Shown here piece by piece: positions 8,826 through 17,660 of a stretch of DNA of 64,000 nucleotides. Both the position numbers and the translations under genes were made by a program. This DNA comes from CAWAND01 sp963797485 (GTDB lineage: Bacteria; Chloroflexota; Anaerolineae; Anaerolineales; E44-bin32), in NCBI GenBank assembly GCA_963797485.1, contig CAWCPF010000003.1, forward strand, positions 1,302,001 through 1,366,000, written 5' to 3'. The stretch's first letter is position 1, and each line of letters starts with the position of its first letter. The notes under the pieces were generated by a model. The model was not told the DNA's origin, did not search any database, and worked only from the letters and a program-made list of their open reading frames with translations.

Positions 8826-11618
8826 CTATTCGCCCAGCCAGCGAGCCGCCGCTTTGGCCGCATCGGCCAACCGGCCCTCCCGCGTCGTGCAATGGGGTAA
8901 GGACTCCACAAAGGTCCGGCCGTAGGGCTTAGACAGCAGGCGGCGGTCAAAGCCCACCACGACGCCCCGGTCCGAGCGTGTTCTGATCAGCCGGCCGAAA
9001 CCCTGCCTGAAGCGCAAGATGGCTTCGGGGACCGAGTACTCGTAGAAGGGTAATTCGTAGGTCTCTGATCGCGCCGCCACAATCGGATCGCTGGGTACGT
9101 CGAAAGGCAGCCGGATGATGGCCAGCACCGACAGGGCCTCGCCTGGGACATCGACGCCCTCCCAGAAGGAACGCGTGCCCAACAACACGGCCTGATCGGT
9201 CGTTCGAAAGGACTCCAGCAGGGCGTGGCGTGAGGCGCCTTCGCCTTGCTCAAAGACCGACAGGCCGGCGGCGGCCAGCGGGCCGGAGATGGCTTCGGAA
9301 GTGCGCCGGAGCTGGGTGTACGAGGTGAACAGCGCCAGCGCCGCCCGCGCGTGGCCGTGCAGATCCGGATCAGCCCTTCTTCCACGGCGCGCTGGTAGGC
9401 CGGCCCAGCATTGGGCTCGGGGATGTCATTGATCAGGTACAGCAGAGTGGAGGTCTCATAGTCAAAGGGCGACCCTACGGCCAGTTCGTCGGCCTCGTCG
9501 GCGTTGAGCCGGTGACGGATGTAATCGAACTCTCCGGCGGCGGTCAGAGTGGCACTGGTCATGATGACAGCTTCCTTCGCGTGCCACAGATACTTCTCGA
9601 CCAAGGGGCCGACCTCGAGCGGGGCGGCGTGGAGCGACGGACGCGGGTTCAAGGCGCGGACATCCACCCAGTAGATCGTCATCGGGTCGGGGTCAAACAC
9701 CATCCGGTCCAGGTTGTCGAACACCGCGCCCAACTCGTGGCCGGCGGCGCGCGTGGCGAGTGCCAGGTCCTCGGCGCGCCCAATGCCGCGTTCGGCCAGA
9801 TCGACCATGTCGGATTCGAGGCGGGCGAGCACGTCCACCAGATCGGCGTAGGGCTGCCTGAGGTTGTCCCATACCACCTCAAGGTCCGACCATACGGTCA
9901 AGGTGCGCGTGGACCCCAGGATGCGTTCCTGCTGGCCGTACGGCCCAACCGGATGGCCCTCACGTCGCACCGAGAGGAACTCAGCCAGCGAGGCAAAGAA
10001 AACCTGGAAGCCCTCGGAGCAGGCCTCGACCTTCTCGGTCACGCGTTCAATGGCGGTCATAATCGCGGCACGCGATTCTGCCGGAAGGTCTTTGCGCGCC
10101 ACATCGGCCAGTTGTCCCAGCAAGCCGCTGCGCATCCCGCCCACATCGCGAAGCGAACGCACCACCTCGGCCTCGGTCACGTGGAAACTCAAGCCGCTGG
10201 TCGTGGCGGACTCGAGGTGATCGAGCCTCGTCCACAATCAGCCGGTCATAGTCGGGAATGACCCGATTGCCGGTGGCGATGTCGGCCAGCAGCAGGGCAT
10301 GGTTGACGATCACCAGATGCGCCTCTTCGGCCTGGCGGCGGGCTTTGAAGAAGGGGCACACACCGCCCATCTGGCTCACGCACGTGTCCAGGGTGCAGCC
10401 GTCGCTCTCGGCGGACAACCGGCTCCAGGCCAGCCCCTCGCCGCTTCGGATGAGGTTGATCTGTCCGCGGTCACCGGTCCCGCCTTCAGAGAGCCATACC
10501 AGGATCTTGGCCAGCACGCGCATTTCGTCGGGCGAGCGCGGCCCAAGCCGGCGAAGGGTGGCCAGCTGGCGCGGGCACAGGTAGTTGGCTCGGCCTTTCA
10601 GCGCCACGGCGCGGAAGGGTTGATCGAAGACCTGGCGCAGGTCAGGCACATCCTTGAGCAGGAGCTGGTCTTGCAGATTGAGGGTGTTGGTCGACACAAC
10701 CACCCGGCGCCCGTTTTCGGCTGCCCAGGTCAATGCTGGGACCAGATAGGCCATGGATTTGCCGGTGCCAGTTCCGGCCTCCACCAGCAGGTGGCGGCCC
10801 TCTGAAAGGGCTGAGGCGACCGCCCGGAGCATGCTGACCTGTTGGGAACGGTGTTCGTACGACGGGAATTTCTTGGCAAACGGTCCGCCCGGCTCAAGCA
10901 CCGCGGCGAGTGCTTCCACATCAAGCGCAACGGGCGCGTCGCTGGGTTCCAACCGGCCATCTTCGGGAAGGGGTCGAGCAAAGCCCGGGAACTGGGAGGA
11001 GTCTGTCTCCGAACGCAATGCCGGCGCAGGCGGCGCCGCCTGCAGGGCCTGGTCAAAGAACCAACCGGCTCCCCAATCCAAATCCGCGCCAAGACGGGCG
11101 ACCTCCTCCACCAGCCAACCCGGGAGCGCGCTCATCCGGTCGAGCAGGCGCAGCATCACCTGGCGGGTGGTGCGGGCGTCGTCGAGGGCGCGATGGGTCG
11201 TGGAGACGGGGATTTCCAGGGCGCTGGCAAGTGAGCCGAGCCCGTAGCGCGCCGCCGACGGCATGAGGACCGAGGCCAGGTCATACGTATCCAGGGCCGT
11301 ATTGAGGCTGAACAAACCTTTGATCTGCAGGAAGCCCAGATCGAAACCGACGTTGTGGCCCAGGATGGGCGAGTCGCCGACGAAGGCCTGCAGATCGCCC
11401 AGGACCTCGGCCAGGCGGGGCGCGCCGGCCAGCATCGAGTCGCTGATCCCGGTCAGTTGGGCGACAAAGGGGGGCACCGGGCGGCCAGGGTTGATCAGCG
11501 TGTGGAATTCGTCCTCAACTCTGTCCCCCTGGAAGCGAACAGCGCCGATTTCCATCACGGCGTCCAGTTGGGGGTCGAGGCCGGTGGTTTCCAGATCGAG
11601 GGAGACGAGGGGCTTCAT
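8826..11618 (-). CDS. dinG: DEDDh 3'-5' exonuclease / DinG-type helicase fusion (two frame shifts)
   Basis: N-terminal DnaQ-like exonuclease: D8 and E10 in SLDLETTG, GHNVGFDLGFL, and HRALDDARTT. The C-terminal part is an XPD/DinG superfamily-2 helicase: Walker A AGTGTGKS near residue 280, FeS-cluster cysteines in the YLCPRQ and GCTLDTC / VCPFFK segments, DEAH box, and C-terminal motifs GTRSFWEGVDVPGE and QGFGRLIRT. The same exonuclease-helicase architecture is known in Firmicutes DinG. Two shifts break it: near 10215-10235, directly after IVDEA of the DEAH box, and near 9345. They cancel (span 3n), and the pieces join to about 930 residues, a normal size. Likely role: unwinding and trimming R-loops or damaged DNA. 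The ATG is only 14 nt from a TATAAT on the minus strand. Confidence 0.88.
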
Positions 11619-11632
11619 AAGATCGCCGGGCG

Positions 11633-11638
11633 ATTATA
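11633..11638 (-). promoter_or_regulatory. -10 element of dinG
   Basis: TATAAT on the minus strand ends 14 nt before the dinG ATG. No good -35 and no Shine-Dalgarno between it and the start, so the mRNA leader would be only about 8 nt. Confidence 0.45.
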
Positions 11639-11660
11639 CCATCGGGTGATCGGGCATCCG

Positions 11661-11669
11661 TGCTATACT
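11661..11669 (+). promoter_or_regulatory. Extended -10 promoter of the moxR operon
   Basis: TGCTATACT, an extended -10 element (TGn + TATACT at 11664-11669), 32 nt before the chosen GTG start of moxR. It would place the start site near 11676, which excludes the upstream in-frame ATG at 11660 as initiation codon. Confidence 0.55.
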
Positions 11670-11701
11670 CGCGAGCCAGGACCCCGACGGCGAGCCCAAT
11701 T

Positions 11702-12637
11702 GTGATTGCAGACCAAGCCCACACCATTCGTGAAAACATTCACAAAGTGATGGTTGGCAAAGACCAGGTCATCAACCTGTCCCTGGCCGCCATCCTGTGC
11801 GAAGGGCACATATTGATCGAAGATGTGCCCGGGATCGGCAAGACCACCCTGGCGCGCGCCCTGGCAAGCAGCCTGGGGGCCTCCTTCAGCCGCATCCAGT
11901 GCACGCCCGATCTGCTGCCCTCGGATGTCACCGGGGTCAACTGGTTCAATCAGAAGGAGCAGGCCTTCGAATACCGTCCCGGCCCGATCATGCACCGCGT
12001 CGTTCTGGCGGACGAAATCAACCGCGCCACCCCGCGAACCCAGTCCGCGCTGCTGGAAGCCATGCAGGAGCGCCAGGTGACCATCGATGGCGTGTCCAGG
12101 CCGGTCCCGCGACCGTTTCTGGTCCTGGCCACGCAAAACCCGGTCGAACTTGAGGGGACCTTCCCGCTCCCGGAGGCCCAACTCGACCGGTTCATGCTCA
12201 GGTTGTCTATAGGCTACCCCGAGCCCACGGAAGAGGCCGAGATCCTGCTGCGGTTCAGCGGCTCAGACCCCGAAGTCTCGCCGGAAGCAGTGGTGAGCAT
12301 CGACCAAATCGAGCAAATGCAGGCCGAGCGCCGGGCCATCCAGGTCGAGCCGTCCGTCCGTGAGTACATCATTGGCCTGGCCCGGGCGACACGGCAGCAC
12401 GCCGAAATCGACCTGGGCGCCAGCCCCAGAGCCACGCTGGCGCTGTACCAGGCATCGCAGGCATGGGCCGCCCTGCAGGGGCGGGATTTCGTGCTCCCCG
12501 ACGACGCCAAGTTCATGGCGCCGTTTGTGCTGACCCACCGTTTGATGATCGCCCCCCAGGCGCAGCTGCGCGGCAGGACGCCGGACGAACTGCTGGCCGA
12601 CATCATCGCTGAGATCCCCGTCCCTGTCGAAAGCTGA
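11702..12637 (+). CDS. MoxR-family AAA ATPase
   Basis: AAA+ chaperone of about 311 residues. Walker A is EDVPGIGKTTLARALA, Walker B is VLADEINRATPRTQSALL, with the family's ATQNPVELEGTFPLPEAQLDRF sensor region and C-terminal lid. MoxR proteins are thought to help fold or activate partners encoded next to them, usually DUF58/vWA proteins, as here. The GTG at 11702 is chosen over the ATG at 11660 because the extended -10 at 11661-11669 lies between them. First gene of the MoxR-DUF58-DUF4129 unit. Confidence 0.92.
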   Translation: MIADQAHTIRENIHKVMVGKDQVINLSLAAILCEGHILIEDVPGIGKTTLARALASSLGASFSRIQCTPDLLPSDVTGVNWFNQKEQAFEYRPGPIMHRVVLADEINRATPRTQSALLEAMQERQVTIDGVSRPVPRPFLVLATQNPVELEGTFPLPEAQLDRFMLRLSIGYPEPTEEAEILLRFSGSDPEVSPEAVVSIDQIEQMQAERRAIQVEPSVREYIIGLARATRQHAEIDLGASPRATLALYQASQAWAALQGRDFVLPDDAKFMAPFVLTHRLMIAPQAQLRGRTPDELLADIIAEIPVPVES

Positions 12638-12644
12638 CTCGCAG

Positions 12645-13865
12645 ATGAAGAACGGCGCCTCCCTCAACGAGGCCTGGGCCGGTCTCACGATTATGTTCCT
12701 GTTGGCCGGCTACTTCTTTCACCTCAGCGGTTGGATCCTGCTGGCGGGTCTGCTGGGCACGGTTTTCGGGCTCGCCTGGCTGTGGTCTCGGGTGGCCCTT
12801 GAAGGCGTGGCCTATCACCGGCGGCTGCACTTTCACAAGGGCTTTGCCGGCGAGTCGACCGGCTGTGAAGTCACGGTGGAAAACCGGAAGCGGCTGCCAT
12901 TGCTGTGGCTGAGGATTCGCGACGAGTGGCCCAAACCTGTCGCGCCGACGGACGAGAGCCTGCTGTCGGCCTCCCATCGCGAAGAGGTCGGGATCTACAC
13001 GTTGATGCTGCCTCTGCGCGGTCGGGCGCGCATTCGCCGGCATTTCAATGTGACCTTCCGGAGGCGGGGCGTCTATCAGATTGGGCCGGCTGAGGCGGTC
13101 TCAGGGGATCCCTTTGGCCTGTTTGCTGCCGAAACCCCAAGTCTCACACCCGCTCAACGCGTGGTCGTCTTTCCTCGGCTCCGGGACGCCGCGCTCCCGG
13201 ATTGGTCGGCGGATGACCCCTTCGGCGAGAAGCGCAGCCCCCGGCCACTTTTCCAGGATCCCAATCGGTCCATGGGGGCGCACGACTACCGGCCCGAGGA
13301 TGGTTTCCGGCGCATCCACTGGCCGGCCACGGCACGGGTCGGCCAACTCCAAACCCGGGTTTTCGAACCCGTGCGCGGCTTGGACATGGTCGTGGCTTTG
13401 AACGCCTCCACCTTTGAACATTATTGGGAGGGAACCAACCCGGAGGTGCTGGAAGCGCTGATTGAGACCGCCGCCAGTCTCGTGGCCAACTCGTTCGAGG
13501 CCGGTTTCCGCGTCGGGCTGATCTCAAACGGAAGCCTGGCCCATGCCGGCCAGGCCCTAAGCATTGCCCCCGGCCGCTCGACCCGGCATATGCCGCACAT
13601 GCTCGAAGCCCTGGCCGCCCTGACACCTCTGGTGACCTCGCCCTTTGAGCGCGTGTTGCTCAAGCAAGCCACCAAGCTGGAGTACGGCTCGGCCATGCTG
13701 ATCGTGACGGCGGTGGTCACGCCGGCCCTGATGGAGGCCATGCTCAAGCTCAGACTGCGCAGCCGGCGCACCGTGGTGATCTACCTGGGGAAGGAGGCGC
13801 CCATGCCGGTCGAAGGCATCCGTATCCTGCACCACCCGCTGCCGGAGGTCGACACGACCCGATGA
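12645..13865 (+). CDS. DUF58 protein, MoxR partner
   Basis: 406 residues. Two hydrophobic segments at residues about 12-50 anchor it in the membrane. A beta-rich middle follows (VALEGVAYHRRLHF ... RRGVYQIGPAEAVSGDPFGLF), and the DUF58 signature falls around residues 210-240 (DYRPEDGFRRIHWPATARVG); the rest is a vWA-like domain. DUF58 proteins always travel with MoxR ATPases and are implicated in envelope maintenance; the biochemical role is not established. It starts 8 nt after moxR and overlaps the next gene by 4 nt (ATGA). Confidence 0.88.
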   Translation: MKNGASLNEAWAGLTIMFLLAGYFFHLSGWILLAGLLGTVFGLAWLWSRVALEGVAYHRRLHFHKGFAGESTGCEVTVENRKRLPLLWLRIRDEWPKPVAPTDESLLSASHREEVGIYTLMLPLRGRARIRRHFNVTFRRRGVYQIGPAEAVSGDPFGLFAAETPSLTPAQRVVVFPRLRDAALPDWSADDPFGEKRSPRPLFQDPNRSMGAHDYRPEDGFRRIHWPATARVGQLQTRVFEPVRGLDMVVALNASTFEHYWEGTNPEVLEALIETAASLVANSFEAGFRVGLISNGSLAHAGQALSIAPGRSTRHMPHMLEALAALTPLVTSPFERVLLKQATKLEYGSAMLIVTAVVTPALMEAMLKLRLRSRRTVVIYLGKEAPMPVEGIRILHHPLPEVDTTR

Positions 13866-15331
13866 GCGTCTCCGTCGACGCCGCGGCCCGTCCGGCCGGT
13901 GTGCATCCTGGCGTGTGGAGAAGCCTGGGAGTGGCCGGCGGCCTGTTGATGGATGTCGCCTGGATCGTGGCCTGGACGAGGTTGATTGTGCCCGAGAGCC
14001 GGATCCCGGCCGCGGTGCTGGCGGTGTGGATGATGCTCATTGGAGCCTCGGCCTACACCCTTGGACGGACGTCGAACCGGCTTTACCTGCGCGCCTGGAT
14101 CCAGCAGTCGATCGCCACCCTCGGGCTGGGATTGTGGTTCCTGGCCAGCGTCGATCTGCTCGAGCCATCCCTGGCCCTGCCCGACCTGGGCGGCGCGGCG
14201 GCGCAAACGATTCGTTCCCTGGCCGTGTTGCTGCCCGTGCCCCATCCTGTGGTGATCTTTGTCGCCGTGTTGTGGATGTGGCACCGGGGAAGCGTCCTGG
14301 CTGGATCGCCGGATCTCAACATCGGCCGGGAGGGGTTTCGATTCCGACTGGGAGTGCTGCTGTTCGGGATCTATGTGGCGGTTCGCGGGGGTTTCGCCGA
14401 TTTTCTGATGCCGGAGCTTTTGCCGACCTTCTTCCTGGCTTCCATGCTGGCCATGGCGGCGGCACGCGCCAACAGCCTCTCCCACCGGCCGGCGGGTGGG
14501 TTGGCGCTGTTCGACACGCGCTGGATGGCGGCCCTGTTATCCATGCTGGCGGCGACCACTGTCTTGGGCGTCGGAGCCGGCTGGTTCCTGGGGAGCCCGC
14601 CGGCGCGCCAGGTCTTTGCTTTTCTCGGAGTCGTGATCGGCGCCGTGCTGTCGGCGCTATTTGCGCTCGCCCTCCCGCTCTTTCTGCTGCTCACGCCGCT
14701 TGTGGAAGGCTTGATCAACTGGCTTCAAGGATTGTTCGCCGGATTGGGAGAAGTGCTCGCCAGGGTGCAGGTTTCCCAGTTGCCTGACACCGTGGGTCAG
14801 TCCGCCCAGGCCGCGCCCACCCCGGATTGGATCCTGCGCCTGGTCCAAGCCTGGCCAACGATCCAATGGATCCTCCTGGGAGCAGCGGCCATCGGGGTTG
14901 TCTGGCTTATCACCCGGACCCGGCAGCGCGCCAGCGATCGCGGGCTGGCGGATATGGAAGGCATTGAGGACTTGCCCGTAACCAAGAACCAGCTTGGGCC
15001 CCTCCGACAGCGGCTCTCGAACGTTCAGCAAGGGCTGGCGGCCTGGGTTCGGTCTCTGCGGGACTCCCCGTGGCTCTCGAGCTGGATCATTCGGCGCACC
15101 TATGCTCGGCTGTTGGCCAAAGCCGCCCATGACGGCCGGCCGAAAGCCCCCGCTGAAACCCCCCGAGAATTTGAGGAGGCGCTGGCAGGTGTGTATCCGC
15201 AGTCCCGCACTCAAGTGGCGGAGATCACACGCGCCTATGAGCTGGTTCGCTACGGGCTGCGGCCCGAGGATCCGGCCATGGTGACCCGGGTCAGGCAGGC
15301 ATGGGCAAATCTGGGGCGCCCAATTTCATGA
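13862..15331 (+). CDS. Polytopic membrane protein with C-terminal DUF4129
   Basis: 489 residues with about nine predicted membrane segments up to residue 360, then a soluble tail that matches DUF4129 (IIRRTYARLLAKAAHDGRP, KAPAETPREFEEALAG, ITRAYELVRYG). In most MoxR-DUF58 loci the third protein is TgpA, with a transglutaminase domain between the membrane part and DUF4129; that catalytic domain is absent here. It is therefore probably a structural membrane partner of the DUF58 protein, not an enzyme. Confidence 0.82.
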   Translation: MSVSVDAAARPAGVHPGVWRSLGVAGGLLMDVAWIVAWTRLIVPESRIPAAVLAVWMMLIGASAYTLGRTSNRLYLRAWIQQSIATLGLGLWFLASVDLLEPSLALPDLGGAAAQTIRSLAVLLPVPHPVVIFVAVLWMWHRGSVLAGSPDLNIGREGFRFRLGVLLFGIYVAVRGGFADFLMPELLPTFFLASMLAMAAARANSLSHRPAGGLALFDTRWMAALLSMLAATTVLGVGAGWFLGSPPARQVFAFLGVVIGAVLSALFALALPLFLLLTPLVEGLINWLQGLFAGLGEVLARVQVSQLPDTVGQSAQAAPTPDWILRLVQAWPTIQWILLGAAAIGVVWLITRTRQRASDRGLADMEGIEDLPVTKNQLGPLRQRLSNVQQGLAAWVRSLRDSPWLSSWIIRRTYARLLAKAAHDGRPKAPAETPREFEEALAGVYPQSRTQVAEITRAYELVRYGLRPEDPAMVTRVRQAWANLGRPIS

Positions 15332-15439
15332 TGCCAGCGGGATCAGCTTTTGGCCGGCCGCCGATCGTTCCCGGGAAACCCAAGCCTTTGATTGGGGTTA
15401 TGTCTGTTGGAGTCGGGTCGCGGCCGGGGGCAACGGCCG

Positions 15440-16027
15440 ATGAGTGATCGGCCGCGAACCGAGCATGAGCTCATTAGACTGGCCTCCGACGATCCTGAGG
15501 CGTTCGGTGAGTTGTATGAACGTCATGTCAAGAAGATCTACAACTACATTTACTACCGGACCGGGAATCACCATGACGCCGAGGATCTCACCGAACGCGT
15601 CTTTCAGCGGGCCTTGCGGCATGTCAGTCATTACGAAGACAAGGGCGTTCCGTTTTCGGCCTGGCTCTACCGCATCGCGCACAACCTGGTGGCCAACTGG
15701 CACCGGGATCGCAGCCGCAAACCTGAGGTCCCGCTTGACGAGCGATTGCTGGTGGCGCGCAGTCTGGCACAGCCCGAAATCCAGGCGATCGCACGCGAGG
15801 AGGTTGATGGCCTGTTGCGAAGCGTTCGGCGGCTGCCCGAGGACCGGCAGCAGTTGTTGATCCTCAAATTCGTCGAGCGGCTTTCGAATGCCGAGATCGG
15901 CGAGATCATGGGCCGGACCGAAGGGGCGATCAAGAGCCTGTATCACCGGACCCTGAATGCCCTGAGGGAGGACATAAGCCTGGCACACGGATTGGGGGAG
16001 GACAGCAAGACGGACCAACCGGAATGA
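15440..16027 (+). CDS. ECF-type RNA polymerase sigma factor
   Basis: 195 residues with region 2 (DPEAFGELYERHVKKIYNYIYYRT ... DAEDLTERVFQRAL) and region 4 (RLPEDRQQLLILKFVERLSNAEIGEIMGRTEGAIKSLYHRTLNALRE) and no region 3, the ECF layout. The ATG at 15440 gives MSDRPRTEHELIRLAS, a typical start; the in-frame ATG at 15392 would add an unlikely 16 residues. It is followed by a small two-helix membrane protein in the place where an anti-sigma factor is expected, with a palindromic operator-like site between them. Confidence 0.9.
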   Translation: MSDRPRTEHELIRLASDDPEAFGELYERHVKKIYNYIYYRTGNHHDAEDLTERVFQRALRHVSHYEDKGVPFSAWLYRIAHNLVANWHRDRSRKPEVPLDERLLVARSLAQPEIQAIAREEVDGLLRSVRRLPEDRQQLLILKFVERLSNAEIGEIMGRTEGAIKSLYHRTLNALREDISLAHGLGEDSKTDQPE

Positions 16028-16033
16028 GCCGAT

Positions 16034-16051
16034 TTGTGAAAACGTTCACAA
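16034..16051. promoter_or_regulatory. Palindromic operator-like site, Rex/Crp type
   Basis: TTGTGAA-AACG-TTCACAA, a perfect inverted repeat that matches the published Rex consensus (TTGTGAAnnnnTTCACAA) at all 14 fixed positions and the Crp consensus TGTGA-N6-TCACA at all 10. It begins 7 nt after the sigma-factor stop and ends 1 nt before the TTG of the next ORF, so as RNA it would form a 7-bp hairpin covering that start. Confidence 0.55.
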
Positions 16052-16052
16052 G

Positions 16053-16379
16053 TTGCAGGATGAGAGGCTGTTGACGGTGGCGGTCAGAAACAGTGTCAGT
16101 CGGCGCCGGCTGGAAGAGTTGCTAGAGCAGGTCTTGGTGCCGATCGAGCCGGACCTGCGCTTTGTTCGCCGGCTCAAGGCCCGCCTGGTTCACTACCGGG
16201 GGTCCGGCATGGGACCGCTGTGGGCTCTCGCCTTCGGCCTGGCCATTGCGACGGTGGTGGCGGTCGCCTCGCTGGGCCTGACCCTGCGCCTGCTGCTGGG
16301 GATTCTCAGCCTGGTGGGGTTGGTGACTCGCCGGCAAGCCGCCGCCCGGGCAGAGGCTAGGCGGCTCTCCGGGGCATAA
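16053..16379 (+). CDS. Small two-helix membrane protein, possible anti-sigma factor
   Basis: 108 residues from a TTG start: a basic N-terminal helix of about 45 residues (VSRRRLEELLEQVLVPIEPD, LRFVRRLKARLVHYRG), two hydrophobic segments (WALAFGLAIATVVAVASLGL and LLLGILSLVGLV), then a short Arg/Ala-rich tail. No ZAS zinc motif, so it is not a classical anti-sigma protein. Its place directly after the ECF sigma gene suggests a membrane tether or anti-sigma role by context only. No Shine-Dalgarno precedes the TTG, which makes the start uncertain. Confidence 0.6.
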   Translation: MQDERLLTVAVRNSVSRRRLEELLEQVLVPIEPDLRFVRRLKARLVHYRGSGMGPLWALAFGLAIATVVAVASLGLTLRLLLGILSLVGLVTRRQAAARAEARRLSGA

Positions 16380-16400
16380 GCCCCTCTCAAAGCCGTTCCC

Positions 16401-16430
16401 AAAAAGAGCGGCTGGCGTCAGCCAGCCGCT
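16401..16430 (-). terminator. Intrinsic terminator for the sufR/SufT-like transcript
   Basis: Perfect 10-bp stem AGCGGCTGGC / GCCAGCCGCT with a 4-nt loop (16407-16430); on the minus strand it is followed by CTTTTT. It ends transcription of the SufT-like gene, and may also act weakly on the plus-strand sigma operon. Confidence 0.8.
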
Positions 16431-16466
16431 TGCATTCACCTCGACCAGACTCATCTTCGACGCCAG

Positions 16467-16814
16467 CTAGAAGAATCCCCAGGCGGCTCCGGCGCCCTCT
16501 TCCATCATGCTCGGATCCCACGGATCCATGCTCATTTCAATCCGTGTCGTCAAGCCCGATCCGGACTCGGCATGGGTGCGCGTGGCTTCCAGTAGCGCCG
16601 GCGCGTAGGGGCAGAAGGGCGTGGTCATGATCATCGTCAGTTCGAGCTCGGCTTCGCCGACGCGCGCCTCCCGGACGAGTCCCAACTCGATCACGCTCAG
16701 TCCGAGTTCGGGATCCATAACCTGTCGCAAGGATTCGCGGACTTGCGAAGCCATCTCGGGGTGCGTCGAATCGGCCTCCCAGATGGGGTTGGGAACGGCG
16801 GCGTCTTCAGTCAT
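16467..16814 (-). CDS. MIP18/DUF59-family protein, SufT-like
   Basis: 115 residues from ATG 16814, which overlaps the sufR stop (ATGACTGA). Conserved core VMDPELGLSVIELGLV and MTTPFCPYAPALLEA with the invariant Cys of this family; the C-terminal extension EMSMDPWDPSMMEEGAG is Met-rich. DUF59 proteins (SufT, PaaD, MIP18) help deliver or mature FeS clusters. Cotranscribed with sufR and divergent from suf, which supports an accessory role in FeS maturation. Confidence 0.8.
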   Translation of the reverse strand: MTEDAAVPNPIWEADSTHPEMASQVRESLRQVMDPELGLSVIELGLVREARVGEAELELTMIMTTPFCPYAPALLEATRTHAESGSGLTTRIEMSMDPWDPSMMEEGAGAAWGFF

Positions 16815-17451
16815 GCGTCTCGATCTCCAGCGGGCTGTCATCCAAGCGCACCGCATAGGTGCAGTGCCGGTCACCTTCCAGCCGCCAGGCCACGCGCTCG
16901 ACCGGAAGATCCAGGGCCGAGGCGATCAGCTTGCGGTCGATCAGGCACACTTCCGGATGTACGCGGCCGACATGCAGATACGGGCAGGTCATCTCGTTAA
17001 CCAGAATCTCGCCCTGGCGATGCTCAATCTCGATCTCGAACCCCTCCTGGCGCAGCAATTCCGCCAGGCGTGCGAGGCGTGATTCGAGGGGCAGCCCCTC
17101 GAGCTGCTGCCGGAACGTCCCCGCCATGTCCTCGGCCATATGGTCGAAGAGCACATCGACGCTGCCCGAGGGCAGCATGTCCTTGATCTCGCCAAGCAGA
17201 CGGTTCGCCAGGCGATAATAGCGCGCCGGGAACAACTCGACGGCTTTGTCCGTCAAGCTGAAAAGGTGGTGTGGGCGTCCGACACCGTGCCGGACTTCTT
17301 CCACCGCCACGAGGCCTTCGGTCTGAAGATTGGTGAGGTGATGGCGCACGGAGACGGGCGAAACGTGCGCCGCCCGCGCCAGATCCTTGACTGTGCATTT
17401 TCCCTGCGACTGAAGCGTGCGCAGGACAGTTTGTCGAGTAGCTTTGGACAT
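16807..17451 (-). CDS. sufR: FeS-sensing transcriptional repressor SufR
   Basis: 214 residues. N-terminal ArsR/DeoR-like winged helix: RQTVLRTLQSQGKCTVKDLA followed by SPVSVRHHLTNLQTEGLV. C-terminal cluster-binding part: TCPYLHVGRVHPEVC (C-x12-C), with a third Cys 28 residues later in DRHCTY, close to the SufR cysteine pattern. SufR binds a [4Fe-4S] or [2Fe-2S] cluster and represses suf when clusters are sufficient. The position, divergent from sufC, fits exactly. ATG 17451 is chosen because the -10 (17466-17461) lies 9 nt upstream; the ATG-like start at 17490 would be upstream of the promoter. The mRNA would be almost leaderless. Confidence 0.88.
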   Translation of the reverse strand: MSKATRQTVLRTLQSQGKCTVKDLARAAHVSPVSVRHHLTNLQTEGLVAVEEVRHGVGRPHHLFSLTDKAVELFPARYYRLANRLLGEIKDMLPSGSVDVLFDHMAEDMAGTFRQQLEGLPLESRLARLAELLRQEGFEIEIEHRQGEILVNEMTCPYLHVGRVHPEVCLIDRKLIASALDLPVERVAWRLEGDRHCTYAVRLDDSPLEIETHD

Positions 17452-17460
17452 GCGAGATGG

Positions 17461-17469
17461 AGTATAGCA
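17461..17469 (-). promoter_or_regulatory. sufR extended -10, part of a box shared with the sufC promoter
   Basis: TGCTATACT on the minus strand, preceded by GCA to form GCATGCTATACTCC. The sufC promoter carries GCATGCTATAATCC. Being identical at 13 of 14 positions in two divergent promoters suggests a SufR operator overlapping both -10 elements. Confidence 0.6.
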
Positions 17470-17556
17470 TGCGACCCGAAAAAGTGCCAATATTTAAGAG
17501 AGTTTTCACGTTTATTGAGCCAGAAAAGCCAATTTTTCTGAGAAATATCAAAAATA

Positions 17557-17586
17557 TTGACAGTTTCAGGGGCTGCATGCTATAAT
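17557..17586 (+). promoter_or_regulatory. suf operon promoter
   Basis: -35 TTGACA (17557-17562, perfect), 18-nt spacer, extended -10 TGC-TATAAT (17578-17586). The 65 bp upstream are strongly AT-rich, with short inverted repeats (AATAT-N5-ATATT), like an UP element. Expected start near 17593, giving a leader of about 68 nt to sufC. The strongest promoter in the window. Confidence 0.88.
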
Positions 17587-17660
17587 CCCGCCTGCGTAGG
17601 GCGGAGGGATGGAGTGTCTCTCCCCGCTGACGAACATGCTGGAAAGGCGCTGGAGGCTGG

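Noticed and set aside
11728..11745. Rex-like palindrome TCGTGAA-AACA-TTCACAA
   Set aside because: It lies in moxR codons for RENIHK, a segment conserved in the protein family, so codon constraint explains it; it also misses one consensus base.
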